Assembly: GCF_007992715.1 (NCBI RefSeq)
Contig: NZ_BKAU01000005.1
Span: 186,001-250,000, forward strand
Direction of reading: 5' to 3'
From: Chitinophaga cymbidii
Lineage (GTDB): Bacteria > Bacteroidota > Bacteroidia > Chitinophagales > Chitinophagaceae
Length of the DNA: 64,000 nt
Under the pieces are notes generated by a model. The model did not search any database. It saw only the letters and a program-made list of their open reading frames with translations, and was not told the DNA's origin. Each line of letters opens with the position of its first letter. Within the stretch, counting starts at the first letter, position 1. The position numbers were made by a program, and so were the translations under genes. This document shows positions 42,201 through 51,100 of this stretch, piece after piece.

Positions 42201-42811
42201 ACGATGCTGCCGGAAAAGTAGTCACCAACTACGACCAGACCGGCGCCATCGTGGCGAATATGACTGACATCAACGGGCTGGTGTACAGCGGTACGCTGCG
42301 TCCGAAATATACCTCCGGGTTCACTAACAGCTTTTCCTACAAGCAGCTTTCCCTCAGCATCATGATCATCGCCAACGGCGGGCATGTTATAAGAGATGTG
42401 GTGCCGCCGCTGAACTACGGCGCCCTCAACAGGAATGTGGACGCGAGAGCCATGAATTTCTGGCGCAAGCCCGGTGATGAAAATATCCCCGGCATGGCGC
42501 CCGCGCCCGATCTGAAAGGCAATGGCGGCAGCTATTACACGCTCATATGGTACGCATCCGATCAGAACGTGCTCAAAGCAGATTTTATCAAGGTAAGGGA
42601 CATCGCGCTCTCCTACAACTTTGCGCCCATGCTGTCCCGCATCAAAAAGCTCTCCTCCGCCAAACTCACGCTGCAGGTGCAAAACCCCTTCCGCTGGGTG
42701 AACAACTCCGTGGGAATCGATCCTGAAGCCTACGAGATCGCCAGCCAGTACGCCAACAGAAGGCTGCCGGTGATGCCTGTTTACATGGCCGGAATAGATA
42801 TCACATTCTAA
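39254..42811 (+). CDS. SusC/RagA-family TonB-dependent transporter with N-terminal STN signalling domain
   Basis: 1,185 residues. The start MQKTAFWSRW lies on the conserved start box; the signal sequence follows (MRLTSILLLAICLHVSASSF). STN domain about 46-113 (ITFSGKDVPVKKLFAAIKKQ), regulatory-like domain about 133-200 (VTGRVTDSTGAVLIGATVQI), plug with TGYQSIPKERATGSFGVITE, VNIRGLSTLYGNQRPLYVVD and VISITTRHGSSRK, then the barrel. It resembles the SusC at 31300-34848 in the plug entry and so may take a related ligand. The operon goes on to SusD and, unusually, to ABC transporter genes. SusD follows after 11 bases. Confidence 0.94.
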   Translation: MQKTAFWSRWDLPCRLPTKMLRIMRLTSILLLAICLHVSASSFSQSITFSGKDVPVKKLFAAIKKQTGFVVWGKSELLQQAGTVSLSVEDMPLTRFLDLVVKDQPFSYRIADNTIMLYSKPARPAEGGAAPAADSPVTGRVTDSTGAVLIGATVQIIGGSHTAITNTEGSFSLPVMAGNILRISFIGYKTKEIAITRAMVQRGSIGNVVLAVSSSTLTELNVTANTGYQSIPKERATGSFGVITEETLGARMETSIMDRLEGTVPGLFMQNGEVNIRGLSTLYGNQRPLYVVDGFPYEGDLDFLNPADVVNVTVMKDAAAASIYGTRAANGVISITTRHGSSRKLTVNFSSTAFLTAKPDAGYMNLLNSSQMVDLQQETFNMWHPTYNDAIRRAGQPKAMEALYNHEQGLIDETELNTILDNLRKADGQSQVEDLFMRSRIKHRHAFSVSGGNDIHQYNIMMNYTGNRDYGLRTRTEDINIGLKDRIKVFEWLDAEIGAFTNIRDNTFGTELPDTYYRGMPYEIFRNSDGSPVPVTKLKSPYEIERLKSIGLYDETFYPLEELDKAGFSNAANYFRLQGGFTVKIISGLTLDLKYQTERGSSYNKSYYASDSYYTKNMINDAAQLINGELVKNVPDGGRLFETRGSSKSYTARAQLNFDKRISPKHHLSALAGMERRAIVNSSTSVFKMGYNDNNLQYLPVDEIALGNLKGTESLTSTFSWRYNQNNNFNYGEDRYISAYANAGYTYNGKYNVTGSVRIDNSNLFGTDPRYRYVPLWSVGASWRLTEEDFMKDISWLNSLSIRSTYGLGGNVARTVGPYLQARSTFFSEANATATDIIYPPNKLLRWERTATTNVGVDFTVLNNRVSGSIDYYIRNTTDLLGEKAIDPTNAFPSALINYGSMNNKGIELALSTRNIVKKHFTWSSTLSMSFNKNRMTEINTLGENYLVLTGGYGVNRIGYPMDAVFSFRSAGLDPTNGSMRVYDAAGKVVTNYDQTGAIVANMTDINGLVYSGTLRPKYTSGFTNSFSYKQLSLSIMIIANGGHVIRDVVPPLNYGALNRNVDARAMNFWRKPGDENIPGMAPAPDLKGNGGSYYTLIWYASDQNVLKADFIKVRDIALSYNFAPMLSRIKKLSSAKLTLQVQNPFRWVNNSVGIDPEAYEIASQYANRRLPVMPVYMAGIDITF

Positions 42812-42822
42812 AAAGAGGAATC

Positions 42823-44256
42823 ATGAAGAAATTACATCTGTATATCATCATCAGCATACTGACCTTATCCGGCTGTACCAAGTTCCTGGATATAAAACCC
42901 AAAGACAAATTCATCCCGGCAACGGTGTCCGACTACGAGAACATGCTCAACTCCGGCACCACCGTGAACTTTGGCGATTACTTCTGGGACCTGATGTCCG
43001 ACGACGCTTTTCTGCCCGAAGGAGAACCCGGTAATCTGTACACGAAGCAACAATTGTGGGGCCGGCAGATCTATACCTTCAACCCTTCTCCCTACGAGCA
43101 GGGCGCCAACGATTTCCTGTGGAGCGAAGGCTATAAAAGAATCTTCTACTACAACAGCATCATCAACAATATCATGGAGGCTACCGAAGGAACGGAAGCC
43201 AACAAGAAAAGCGTTCGCGCGGAAGCCTACCTTGGCCGCGCCATGGAACACCTGCAGCTGGTGAATGTGTACGCGCATCATTATGATGCTGCCACAGCGG
43301 CCACAGAGCCGGGTATACCTATTGCGCTGATAGCGGACATTAACGCGAAGTTTGTAAGGAATACGGTGAAGGAGGTGTACGACCAGGTGCTGAGCGATGC
43401 CAACGCCGCCATCGCTGACCTGCCGTTGAAAAATAAGCTGACGAAATTCAGAGCCAGCAAAGCCGGCGGGTTTGCACTGCTCGCCAGAGCTTACCTGTTC
43501 ATGGGCGATTACGTCAACGCTAAGAAGAATGCGGACTCGGCGCTTTCCCTGCAAAGCACGCTGGCCAATATGAATGATTACAACATCATCATTCCCGGAC
43601 CGTTCCCGAATGTACCGGGGCAGCCGCTGGGATGGACGGACATACCGGACGGGCAGCTCCACCCTGAAACCATTGTGGCCCGGCATTTCCTGCGTCCCTT
43701 CGGACTGGGCATGGATGTTTGCGCCTCCCCGGAACTGAGCGCCCTCTTTACCGACGACGATAAACGGTGGACATTATACTACGCAGACGGATGGCCGCCC
43801 GCGCCGCCGTTCAATTATATGTCCAGGTACGGCGTGAAGATCTTCCTGCGCGGCGACTACTACAGCAACTATCTCAATGTGCCGGAAATGTACCTCGTGC
43901 GCGCCGAATGCCTCGCGCGTGACGGGCAACTGGCGGACGCCCTGGCGGATGTCAACAAGCTGCGTTTGAACAGGATCACGCCGGCCGCTTACCAGGCTTT
44001 TACGCCCGCGGATTTCGGTAATGATGATGAACGTGTTTTGCGTTTTGTGCTGGAAGAAAGAAGGCGGGAGCTGGCGTTCACGGGCATGCGGGTCATCGAT
44101 CTGAAAAGGCTGAACAAAGAGCCCCGTTTTCAGAAGGTCATCAAACATACCGCGGAAGGCATCGAGTATGAATTGCAACCCAACAGCGATAAATACCTGC
44201 GCCAGCTGTGGCCGAACGCTGCCGTGTTCAATCCTGACTGGCCGTTGAATCCTTAA
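42823..44256 (+). CDS. SusD/RagB-family lipoprotein
   Basis: A 477-residue surface lipoprotein, with Cys18 in the lipobox (LTLSGC) followed by TKFLDIKPKDKFIPATVSDY. The SusD features are AYLGRAMEHLQLVNVYAHHY and FVLEERRRELAFTGMRVIDL, with the ending LRQLWPNAAVFNPDWPLNP. Like the SusD at 29906 it belongs to the short-N-terminal subgroup (VSDYENMLNS against LQEYRNLLDN), which supports a common origin of the two divergent operons. A palindrome separates it from the ABC genes, which may lower but need not abolish read-through. Confidence 0.94.
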   Translation: MKKLHLYIIISILTLSGCTKFLDIKPKDKFIPATVSDYENMLNSGTTVNFGDYFWDLMSDDAFLPEGEPGNLYTKQQLWGRQIYTFNPSPYEQGANDFLWSEGYKRIFYYNSIINNIMEATEGTEANKKSVRAEAYLGRAMEHLQLVNVYAHHYDAATAATEPGIPIALIADINAKFVRNTVKEVYDQVLSDANAAIADLPLKNKLTKFRASKAGGFALLARAYLFMGDYVNAKKNADSALSLQSTLANMNDYNIIIPGPFPNVPGQPLGWTDIPDGQLHPETIVARHFLRPFGLGMDVCASPELSALFTDDDKRWTLYYADGWPPAPPFNYMSRYGVKIFLRGDYYSNYLNVPEMYLVRAECLARDGQLADALADVNKLRLNRITPAAYQAFTPADFGNDDERVLRFVLEERRRELAFTGMRVIDLKRLNKEPRFQKVIKHTAEGIEYELQPNSDKYLRQLWPNAAVFNPDWPLNP

Positions 44257-44284
44257 CATCTTTCCTGTCTTTCCCTATCCATCT

Positions 44285-44310
44285 ATGGCGCCGGCAATTG
44301 CCGGCGCCAT
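44285..44310 (+). terminator. 26-bp perfect palindrome between susD and the ABC genes
   Basis: Thirteen-base arms, left ATGGCGCCGGCAA and right TTGCCGGCGCCAT, meet with no spacer; as a hairpin it would have an AATT loop. It starts 28 bases after the SusD stop and ends 29 bases before the ATPase start. It lacks a T-run, so it is more likely a partial terminator or an RNA-stability element than a full stop. Confidence 0.5.
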
Positions 44311-44339
44311 TCACCTCCTGTTGATCAATTTAAATCACC

Positions 44340-45284
44340 ATGCAAGATAATATCGTTAAGATCGAAGCACTGTCACACCGCTACAGTAAAGACTGGGCGG
44401 TGAAAGATGTCAGCTTCGGGATCAATAAAAAAGGCATCGTGGGGTTGCTCGGTTCCAATGGCGCGGGCAAGTCCACCACCATGAACATCCTTTGCGGCGT
44501 GTTGAGCCAGACCCTTGGCCGCGTGCTGATCGAAGGCATCGATATGAGGACCCATCCGGAAGAAGCCAAGAAAAGGATCGGCTTCCTCCCGCAAAATGCG
44601 CCGCTCTACCTTGAGCAAACCGTAGATGAATACCTCACCTTCTGCGCCCATCTCCGGCTGATTGAGAAACGCCGGATAAAAGCAGCGGTGGATATGGTGA
44701 AGGAAAGATGCGGCGTAGCGCATTTCAGCAACCGGCTTATCGGCAACCTTTCCGGCGGTTACCGTCAAAGGGTGGGCATCGCGCAGGCGATCATCCATAC
44801 GCCGCAGCTGGTGGTGCTGGACGAGCCTACCAACGGCCTCGATCCCAACCAGATACTTGAAGTACGGCAACTCATCAAGGAAATTGCCGCCGACCGCGCG
44901 GTGATCTTCTCTTCGCACATCCTTTCAGAAATACAGGCCACCTGCCAGGACATCATCATGATCGAAGGCGGCAAGATCGTGTTCAAGGACACGATGGAAT
45001 CGTTCAACAACTACATTGAGCCGGACAGCCTCATCGCCACACTGGAAAACCCGCCCGGAGAAGCGGAGCTGAGAGCCATCAAAGGCATTAAGGAAGTGCA
45101 GTTCCTCACGGAGAAAACCATCCGTTTAAGATTCGAAACGGGAGCGGACATCGCGGAAAACCTCGTGGAAACAAGCGTTCTCCGCAAATGGCGCCTGAAG
45201 GAGATCACACTGGAAAAAAGTTCCCTCGACGCCATCTTCGCACAGTTATCCAATAAAAAATCTAAACCTGCCGTACAACCATGA
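44340..45284 (+). CDS. ABC transporter ATP-binding protein, GldA-like
   Basis: The cytoplasmic ATPase of an ABC-2 type exporter. The 314 residues contain Walker A GSNGAGKST (38-46), Q-loop FLPQNAP, signature LSGGYRQR (137-144), Walker B LVVLDEP (157-163), NGLDPN and the switch His in FSSHILSE. The C-terminal ~90 residues match the extension of GldA/NatA-type ATPases. It overlaps the permease gene by 4 bases (ATGA), so the two are translationally coupled. In Flavobacterium GldA works with GldF and GldG in gliding. Here the neighbours are a sigma/FecR/SusC/SusD set, so a role in export or in handling the imported ligand is equally possible. Confidence 0.9.
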   Translation: MQDNIVKIEALSHRYSKDWAVKDVSFGINKKGIVGLLGSNGAGKSTTMNILCGVLSQTLGRVLIEGIDMRTHPEEAKKRIGFLPQNAPLYLEQTVDEYLTFCAHLRLIEKRRIKAAVDMVKERCGVAHFSNRLIGNLSGGYRQRVGIAQAIIHTPQLVVLDEPTNGLDPNQILEVRQLIKEIAADRAVIFSSHILSEIQATCQDIIMIEGGKIVFKDTMESFNNYIEPDSLIATLENPPGEAELRAIKGIKEVQFLTEKTIRLRFETGADIAENLVETSVLRKWRLKEITLEKSSLDAIFAQLSNKKSKPAVQP

Positions 45285-47491
45285 AATTAATATTCAGAAT
45301 AGCCCGCCAGGAGCTGAGCCTCCTGTTTCATTCGCCGGTAGCATGGCTCATTTTAATCGTGTTCCCGATACAGATCGGCGTTAATTTTATATACTACCTG
45401 CAGATGATAGGCAGGGCGCAACGGATGGGCAATCATTTTTCCGATGTCACCTCCATGGTGTTTGCCGGCCTGCAGGAAGGGTTTTATCCCGGTGTGAAAA
45501 GTACCCTCTACTTTTATATTCCCTTGCTCACCATGGGGCTGATCAGCCGGGAAATGCACAGCGGTTCCATCAAGCTGCTGCTGTCTTCTCCCATCAAGGT
45601 AAGGGACATTGTACTGGGTAAATATGTAGCCATGATGGGATACGGCGCGCTGTTGCTGGTCATCATCTGCCTGTATGCTATTTCCGGTTCGTTCTTTATC
45701 CAGCATATCGACTGGTCGCTGCTGGCTTCCGGAGCGCTGGGGCTGTACCTGCTCATCTGCGCCTATGCGGCCATCGGTCTGTTCATGTCCTCGCTCACCA
45801 CTTACCAGGTAGTAGCGGCCATCAGCACGCTGGCGGTACTGGCGGGCCTCAACTTCATCGGTAGCGTGTTCCAGGGCAATGACGCCGTGCGGCACATCAC
45901 TTATTACATGTCCATCGCCGGCAGAACGGAACAATTCATTTTCGGGTTGATCAGCTCGCAGGATGCTGTTTATTTCTTCGTGGTGATCGGCTTTTTCCTC
46001 GCCATCACCGGTATGCGGCTGCAGGACCAGCGAGAGGCCAGATCCGCTTATGCCCGCACTGCCCGTTATCTCGGGCTGATAGCCATCTGCTTCGTCATCG
46101 GCTACATCAGTTCCCTGCCCGCGCTTACGGGGTATATCGATATGACGGCTACCCGGACGCATACGCTCGGCCCGCAAAGCCGCGAACTGATAGAGAAAAT
46201 GGACCAGCCGCTGAAGGTCACCACTTACGTGAACATCCTCGATAATAATTATTACCTCGGCGCGCCGGAAAAGAAAAGCGCGGATGAAAGGATACTCACA
46301 CCATACCGCCGGTTTATGCCGGATATGGAAATGGACTACGTGTATTATTATGATTTCTCCAACAACAAAGGGCTTTACAAAAATTATCCCGGCGAAAGCG
46401 ATGCCGCCATCGCAAAGAAAGTAGCGGACATCCAGGACCTCGACTACAAAAAAGTACTGCCGCCGGACGAGATCAAAAAAAAGGTGGACCTCGGCCCGGA
46501 AGAAAACCGCCTGGTAAGGCTCTTGCAGTATGGCGACAAAAAAACCTTCCTCCGGTATTACAACGACATCCGGATATATCCCGGCGAGCAGGAGTTTACC
46601 GCGGCGCTGAAACGCCTGGTAACACCCGCTGAAATCCCGCTGGTCACTTTCGTGACCGGGAATGGAGAAAGAAGCATTACCAAAGCGGGCGATGGGGCTT
46701 TCAGGACGTTTGTGAACGAGCTTACGTTCAGGGGCGCGCTGATCAACCAGGGCTTCAATGTGGATACTGTAAATCTCGCTTTCGGGGAAATTCCCGCAAC
46801 TACCTCAGTGCTGGTGATCGCTGACCCGAAAACGGCGCTGCCGCAGGCCGCCCAGGCAAAGCTGGAGCAATATATCGCCAGCGGAAGGAACCTTTTTGTG
46901 ATCACCGAACCGGGATCGCAGGAAATACTAGGACCTTTATTGCAGCAACTGGGCGTGCAGCCGGGTGAAACACCGGTACTGGAAGAAAGCCGGGACTATG
47001 CGCCCGATTTTATCCTGGCCCGCTTTGCAGACAGCGCGGGGATCATGGCGCCCAGGCTTTCCGCATTCAGGGCGGATAGCGCCGTAGTATCCATGGTGGG
47101 CGCGGTAAGTTTGCAGTACGGACAGGAGCAGGGTTTTCACACCATCCCGCTGCTGGTTGCGAAAAACAGGGAAGCGCTGGCGATTGCAGCCGAAAGGAAA
47201 ATACAGGGCAAAACCCAGCGGATCATCGTTACCGGCGACGCGGATTTCATGAGCTCCGGCGAACTGGGACGGCGCAAACCGTATATCTGGAACCAGCCGC
47301 TGATCACCGAAATGTTCCGCTGGTTCACCTACGGCGAGTTCCCCGTCAACACCGGCGCCATCAGATCGAAAGATGTGATCGACACCGATGATAAAGGAAT
47401 CCTTGCCATGCGGGTATTCTTCTTCGGCGTGATTCCGGGGGCACTGCTGATCTTTGCTTCACTGCTGCTGTTGTACAGGAAAAGAAGATAA
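45281..47491 (+). CDS. GldF-GldG fusion: ABC-2 permease joined to a GldG-like periplasmic domain
   Basis: 736 residues. Residues 1-250 are an ABC-2 permease with about six membrane helices (FHSPVAWLILIVFPIQIGVN; FYIPLLTMGLISREMHSGSI is the typical GldF segment). A seventh helix (about 263-283) leads into a GldG/ABC_transp_aux domain (about 285-690) that begins YIDMTATRTHTLGPQSRELI and includes VTGNGERSITKAGDGAFRTF and IIVTGDADFMSSGELG. A final helix (about 707-731) returns to the membrane with a KRR end. In Flavobacterium, GldF and GldG are two proteins; here they are one. The frame continues through both halves without an internal stop. Confidence 0.9.
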   Translation: MKLIFRIARQELSLLFHSPVAWLILIVFPIQIGVNFIYYLQMIGRAQRMGNHFSDVTSMVFAGLQEGFYPGVKSTLYFYIPLLTMGLISREMHSGSIKLLLSSPIKVRDIVLGKYVAMMGYGALLLVIICLYAISGSFFIQHIDWSLLASGALGLYLLICAYAAIGLFMSSLTTYQVVAAISTLAVLAGLNFIGSVFQGNDAVRHITYYMSIAGRTEQFIFGLISSQDAVYFFVVIGFFLAITGMRLQDQREARSAYARTARYLGLIAICFVIGYISSLPALTGYIDMTATRTHTLGPQSRELIEKMDQPLKVTTYVNILDNNYYLGAPEKKSADERILTPYRRFMPDMEMDYVYYYDFSNNKGLYKNYPGESDAAIAKKVADIQDLDYKKVLPPDEIKKKVDLGPEENRLVRLLQYGDKKTFLRYYNDIRIYPGEQEFTAALKRLVTPAEIPLVTFVTGNGERSITKAGDGAFRTFVNELTFRGALINQGFNVDTVNLAFGEIPATTSVLVIADPKTALPQAAQAKLEQYIASGRNLFVITEPGSQEILGPLLQQLGVQPGETPVLEESRDYAPDFILARFADSAGIMAPRLSAFRADSAVVSMVGAVSLQYGQEQGFHTIPLLVAKNREALAIAAERKIQGKTQRIIVTGDADFMSSGELGRRKPYIWNQPLITEMFRWFTYGEFPVNTGAIRSKDVIDTDDKGILAMRVFFFGVIPGALLIFASLLLLYRKRR

Positions 47492-47524
47492 CATTGCCCT
47501 GCCTTGCTGAAAAGGCGAAAATAA

Positions 47525-47567
47525 AAAGAGGGTATCTCCCGGCTTCTGCATGGGAGATACCCTCTTT
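47525..47567. terminator. Bidirectional terminator between convergent genes
   Basis: Sixteen-base arms AAAGAGGGTATCTCCC (47525-47540) and GGGAGATACCCTCTTT (47552-47567) pair perfectly around an 11-base loop, with A-rich sequence on the left and TATT on the right. It serves the GldFG gene and the facing DoxX-like gene. Confidence 0.9.
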
Positions 47568-47584
47568 ATTAAGATTACTGTCTT

Positions 47585-48019
47585 TTACTGCAGCGCTGTA
47601 TTTGTGTTGCCGAAACCGCTGTGCGCCACGCGGCTGCGGCCACGGCTGAAGGCGCCGGCATCCAGCAGCTTGTGATAGTAGATGTAAGACACCACCAGTA
47701 TGGCCATGATCACCAGCGGGAAGATGGCAAAGCTGCCGAAGCCATATACCACGGCATTGCTTGCAGAAGCGCAGATAAGACTGATGCCGAAGCCGGCATA
47801 TGCCCATTCCTTCACGCGGGGAGGAACCATAGGAAGCATCAGGATGATGGCGCCGGCCACTTTAAATACGGTGAGCATTACCCTGAAATAATCGGGATAC
47901 CCCAGTTTCCTGATCGCTTCCACAGCGAGCGGGGTATGAGAAGTAAGGCCGGGCATTACGCCGTCCCATAATACGATAATGGCGGTAGCAATCCAGAAGA
48001 TGATCTTATTCTTTTTCAT
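47585..48019 (-). CDS. DoxX-like integral membrane protein
   Basis: 144 residues with four hydrophobic helices (IIFWIATAIIVLWDGVM, VMLTVFKVAGAIILMLPMVP, YAGFGISLICASASNAVVYG, FPLVIMAILVVSYIYY). The KVAGAIILMLP motif and helix spacing match the small DoxX-like (DoxX_2) proteins of Bacteroidota. The precise function of these is not known. It is a single-gene unit: a bidirectional terminator follows it, and a divergent-looking gap of 102 bases separates it from the PKD protein gene upstream on the same strand. Confidence 0.8.
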   Translation of the reverse strand: MKKNKIIFWIATAIIVLWDGVMPGLTSHTPLAVEAIRKLGYPDYFRVMLTVFKVAGAIILMLPMVPPRVKEWAYAGFGISLICASASNAVVYGFGSFAIFPLVIMAILVVSYIYYHKLLDAGAFSRGRSRVAHSGFGNTNTALQ

Positions 48020-48051
48020 GATTGATGATTTTTAGGTTTGTTTGTTGAATA

Positions 48052-48059
48052 CAAAACTA
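48052..48059 (-). promoter_or_regulatory. Possible -7 box (TAGTTTTG) of the DoxX-like gene
   Basis: On the minus strand TAGTTTTG fits TAnnTTTG and lies 32 bases before the start codon. No good -33 TTTG was found at the expected distance, so this is a weak call. Confidence 0.4.
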
Positions 48060-48121
48060 TTGCTCTTCCATGAAAGCGGTCATGCCGGAATACGACAATT
48101 TGAGGGGGAGATTGCGACAGG

Positions 48122-51100
48122 CTACTTGATCACCATCACCGTACCCCTGAACAGGAAGGCCGTTCCATTCTCACACACCGTTTCTATCGCATACACGTAG
48201 TTGCCCATCGGCGCCACCTTGTTCTTCCAGGTGCCATCCCAGCCTGCGGTAGGCGTGTTGATCGGGAAATGCGTTTTTTCAAACACCAGCGTGCCCCATC
48301 TGTCATAAACGCGCATCCATGTCACTTCTTTGATGCCGCGCCCTTTGGGATAGAACCAGTCATTCTGTCCGTCCCGGTTGGGGGTGAAGACCGTCGGCAG
48401 GAACACCGCGCCCTTGTCGCAGGCGATGTGCACCGTTACTTCGTCCGAAGCCTTGCAGCCGTAAAGGTTTTCCACTTCCACGGTATAGCTGGTGGTGAGG
48501 TTGGGCAGGGCTTTCGGTGCGGGGCAGGTGGTGCAATCGAGGTAGTCCGCCGGCGTCCACCTCCATCTGATGATATCCGGACTCCCCAGTGCGCCCAGCT
48601 TTACGGGCATGCCCGCCATCGTTGTTTGGTCAGGCCCCGCATTGATGGTGGGCGAGGGGTGCACGCTCACTACCAGCGAGGTATCATGCGTAAAGCAGCC
48701 GTCCGCATCATAACCGGTTACTTCGTAAGTATAGTTGCCCTGCGCATGGATAGTGGCATGTGGCGAAGGATGGTTTACATCATCCAGCCCTTCGCCTTTC
48801 CATACATAGTGGTCCGCGCCCCAGGCCCGTAATGGCAGCGCATGACCCAGGCATATGATGGTGTCCGGCGTGGCCTGTATCCGGAATGGCTGCGCCACGC
48901 GGATGCTTACTTCATCTGTGCTGCTGCAGCCGTTGGCATCCGTTACGGTCACGGCATAAGTGGTGTTGGCCATCGGGGCCGCTACCGGGTCTGGCGCCTG
49001 CGGATCGCTGAGGCCCGCCGCCGGTGACCATTGATACGTGATGCCGCCGCCTGCGCTCAATGTGGTGCTGCTGCCCGCGCATACAACGTTAGATGTTGCA
49101 GCGGCGTTGATCACCGGCTCAGGCAGGATGTGCATGTTATGCAGCGCTGTATCGGCGCAGCCGTCCTTGCTGGTGACGATGAGCCTTACTTCCTGCGGCC
49201 CCGTTTTGTTATAGGTCTGGTCAGCCGGTTGCTGCGCATCGCCGGTTTGACCATTGCCGAAATCCCATCGCCAGGTAACATCATTCACGTTGCTCACTTC
49301 CCCGCTGAAGCTTACGGCAGCATCCTGGCAAGCCTGCAACGGCCCGTTAACGGACACCAGAGGCGCGGGATAGGCATGCACCGTTTGGGTCACCGTTTGC
49401 GTACAGCCGAAAGCGGTAGTTGTGGTGAGCGTGAAATCATAGCTTTGCTGCTGATCCAGGAAAAAGCGCGGCGTGGCAGTGGCGTCATCTTCCGCCTGCA
49501 GCCCCGCGTCATATGTCCATTTGTATTCCGCCTCCTGCTGCAGCTCATCGATGGAATAGCTGTTGAAGGTTGGCGCAAAAGCGATCCAGCCTTCATCACA
49601 TACAAATTCCGGCGTAGCGGTCAGCTGTACATCCAGCTTGTCTATCACAATAGGCTCGTCCAGGAAAGCAGTGCCTTTACAGCCCGCCGCGTCAGAGAGG
49701 ATAAGGCGCGGCTTGTAAATGCCCGGGTTTTTAAACGTGTGTTTGATGGTGGCGTCCGTGGTTTCCATCACAATACCATCTGTAAAGTCCCACGCGAAAT
49801 TGGTCGCATTCAAGGCCTCTACCTTGAACTCGATCTCTTTTGTGAGGCAGCCGCCGTTGGCGGAAGTGGTGATAGTGGCGTAGGGGCCTTTCACTTCTAT
49901 TTCTTCCTCGTATATATCCTCCGTATCGGCATCGCCCACCACTTTCAGCGTCACTTTATACTTTCCCGCGTAGGTGTAAGTATGAGAAGGATTGCTGATG
50001 GTGGAAAAGCTGCCGTCGCCAAAATCCCAGTAGGAACTTGTGTAGTTCACGGAAGTATTGGTGAACCGGGCGATCACCGGCGGGCAGCCGCTGTTGTTCA
50101 CGAAGGATGTGGTGACCGTAAAGCCCGCGCTTACGCTGGATACCTTGATCTGCTTCTTCGCGCTGTCTACACAACCATTATCGTCCTTCACCAGCAGCTT
50201 CACCATGTACACGCCTTTATCCGGATAGTTTTTATACGGACTGTAATCCGTAGAGGAAGTATTATCCCCGAAATCCCACTGGTACGTGGCGTAGCCGCCC
50301 GTTTCACTGGTATTGTTATAGAACCATATATCGCCGCCCGGCGGTATCAGCGTAGTGCTGGGCGTAAAGTCCGCGTTCGGGCCGTTCACCTGCAGATAGC
50401 CGTTGTTGACGGTGCTGGTGCAGCCGTCTTCATCCGTTACCGTCAGTGTTGGATAGAAGTAGCCGGACTTGTGATAGGTATGTGTGAAAGGTGGCGCGGT
50501 AAATGCCGTGGCGCCGTTGCCATCGCCAAAATCCCATGACCAGGTCTTGATGGGCTTGCCTTTGGAAACGTCCGTCTGATCCGTGAACGTAAGCTCCGTG
50601 CCCCGGCATTCCAGCACCGGTGGAGAAAGGAATTTCGCTACCGGCCCGTGCACGTCCACCGCTACTTTATTGCTGCTGTCCGGGCACCCCTGCAGATTGT
50701 AGGCTACGAAGCGGATAGTGTCTTTACCCGGCAGCAGGTTCGTGAAGGTAGCGTGCTGATAATTGTAGTAGTCCCAGTAGGGGGAAGTACCGTCTGATGA
50801 GAGCCAGCGGAAATAATAAGTATCGTATATCGGTCTGTCGATAGCCGTTACGCTGGCTTTGAGCGTTTCGTGGCCGCACAGCATTGTTTTGTCTGTGGTA
50901 ATGGTGACGGGCGATGGCGCGTACACGTTGATGTTCATGGAATCGGAACTGGTGCAGGTGCCGTCCGTGACGGTCAGCTTTACTTTGTATGCGCCGGTTT
51001 TGTCGTATTTGTGACTGACGGGGCTTGTTGCCGCCGTGTATGCATTTTCTTTTCCGTCTCCCCAACTCCATTTCCAGCCGGTAATCGTACCCAGTGAATG

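Noticed and set aside
44285..44310. Palindrome considered as a phage or element attachment site
   Set aside because: No integrase, no direct-repeat flanks and no second copy in the window.
49031..50539. 502-codon + strand frame inside the PKD protein gene
   Set aside because: Antisense shadow of repetitive PKD coding sequence; the Gly/Arg/Val-rich translation has no recognisable domain.
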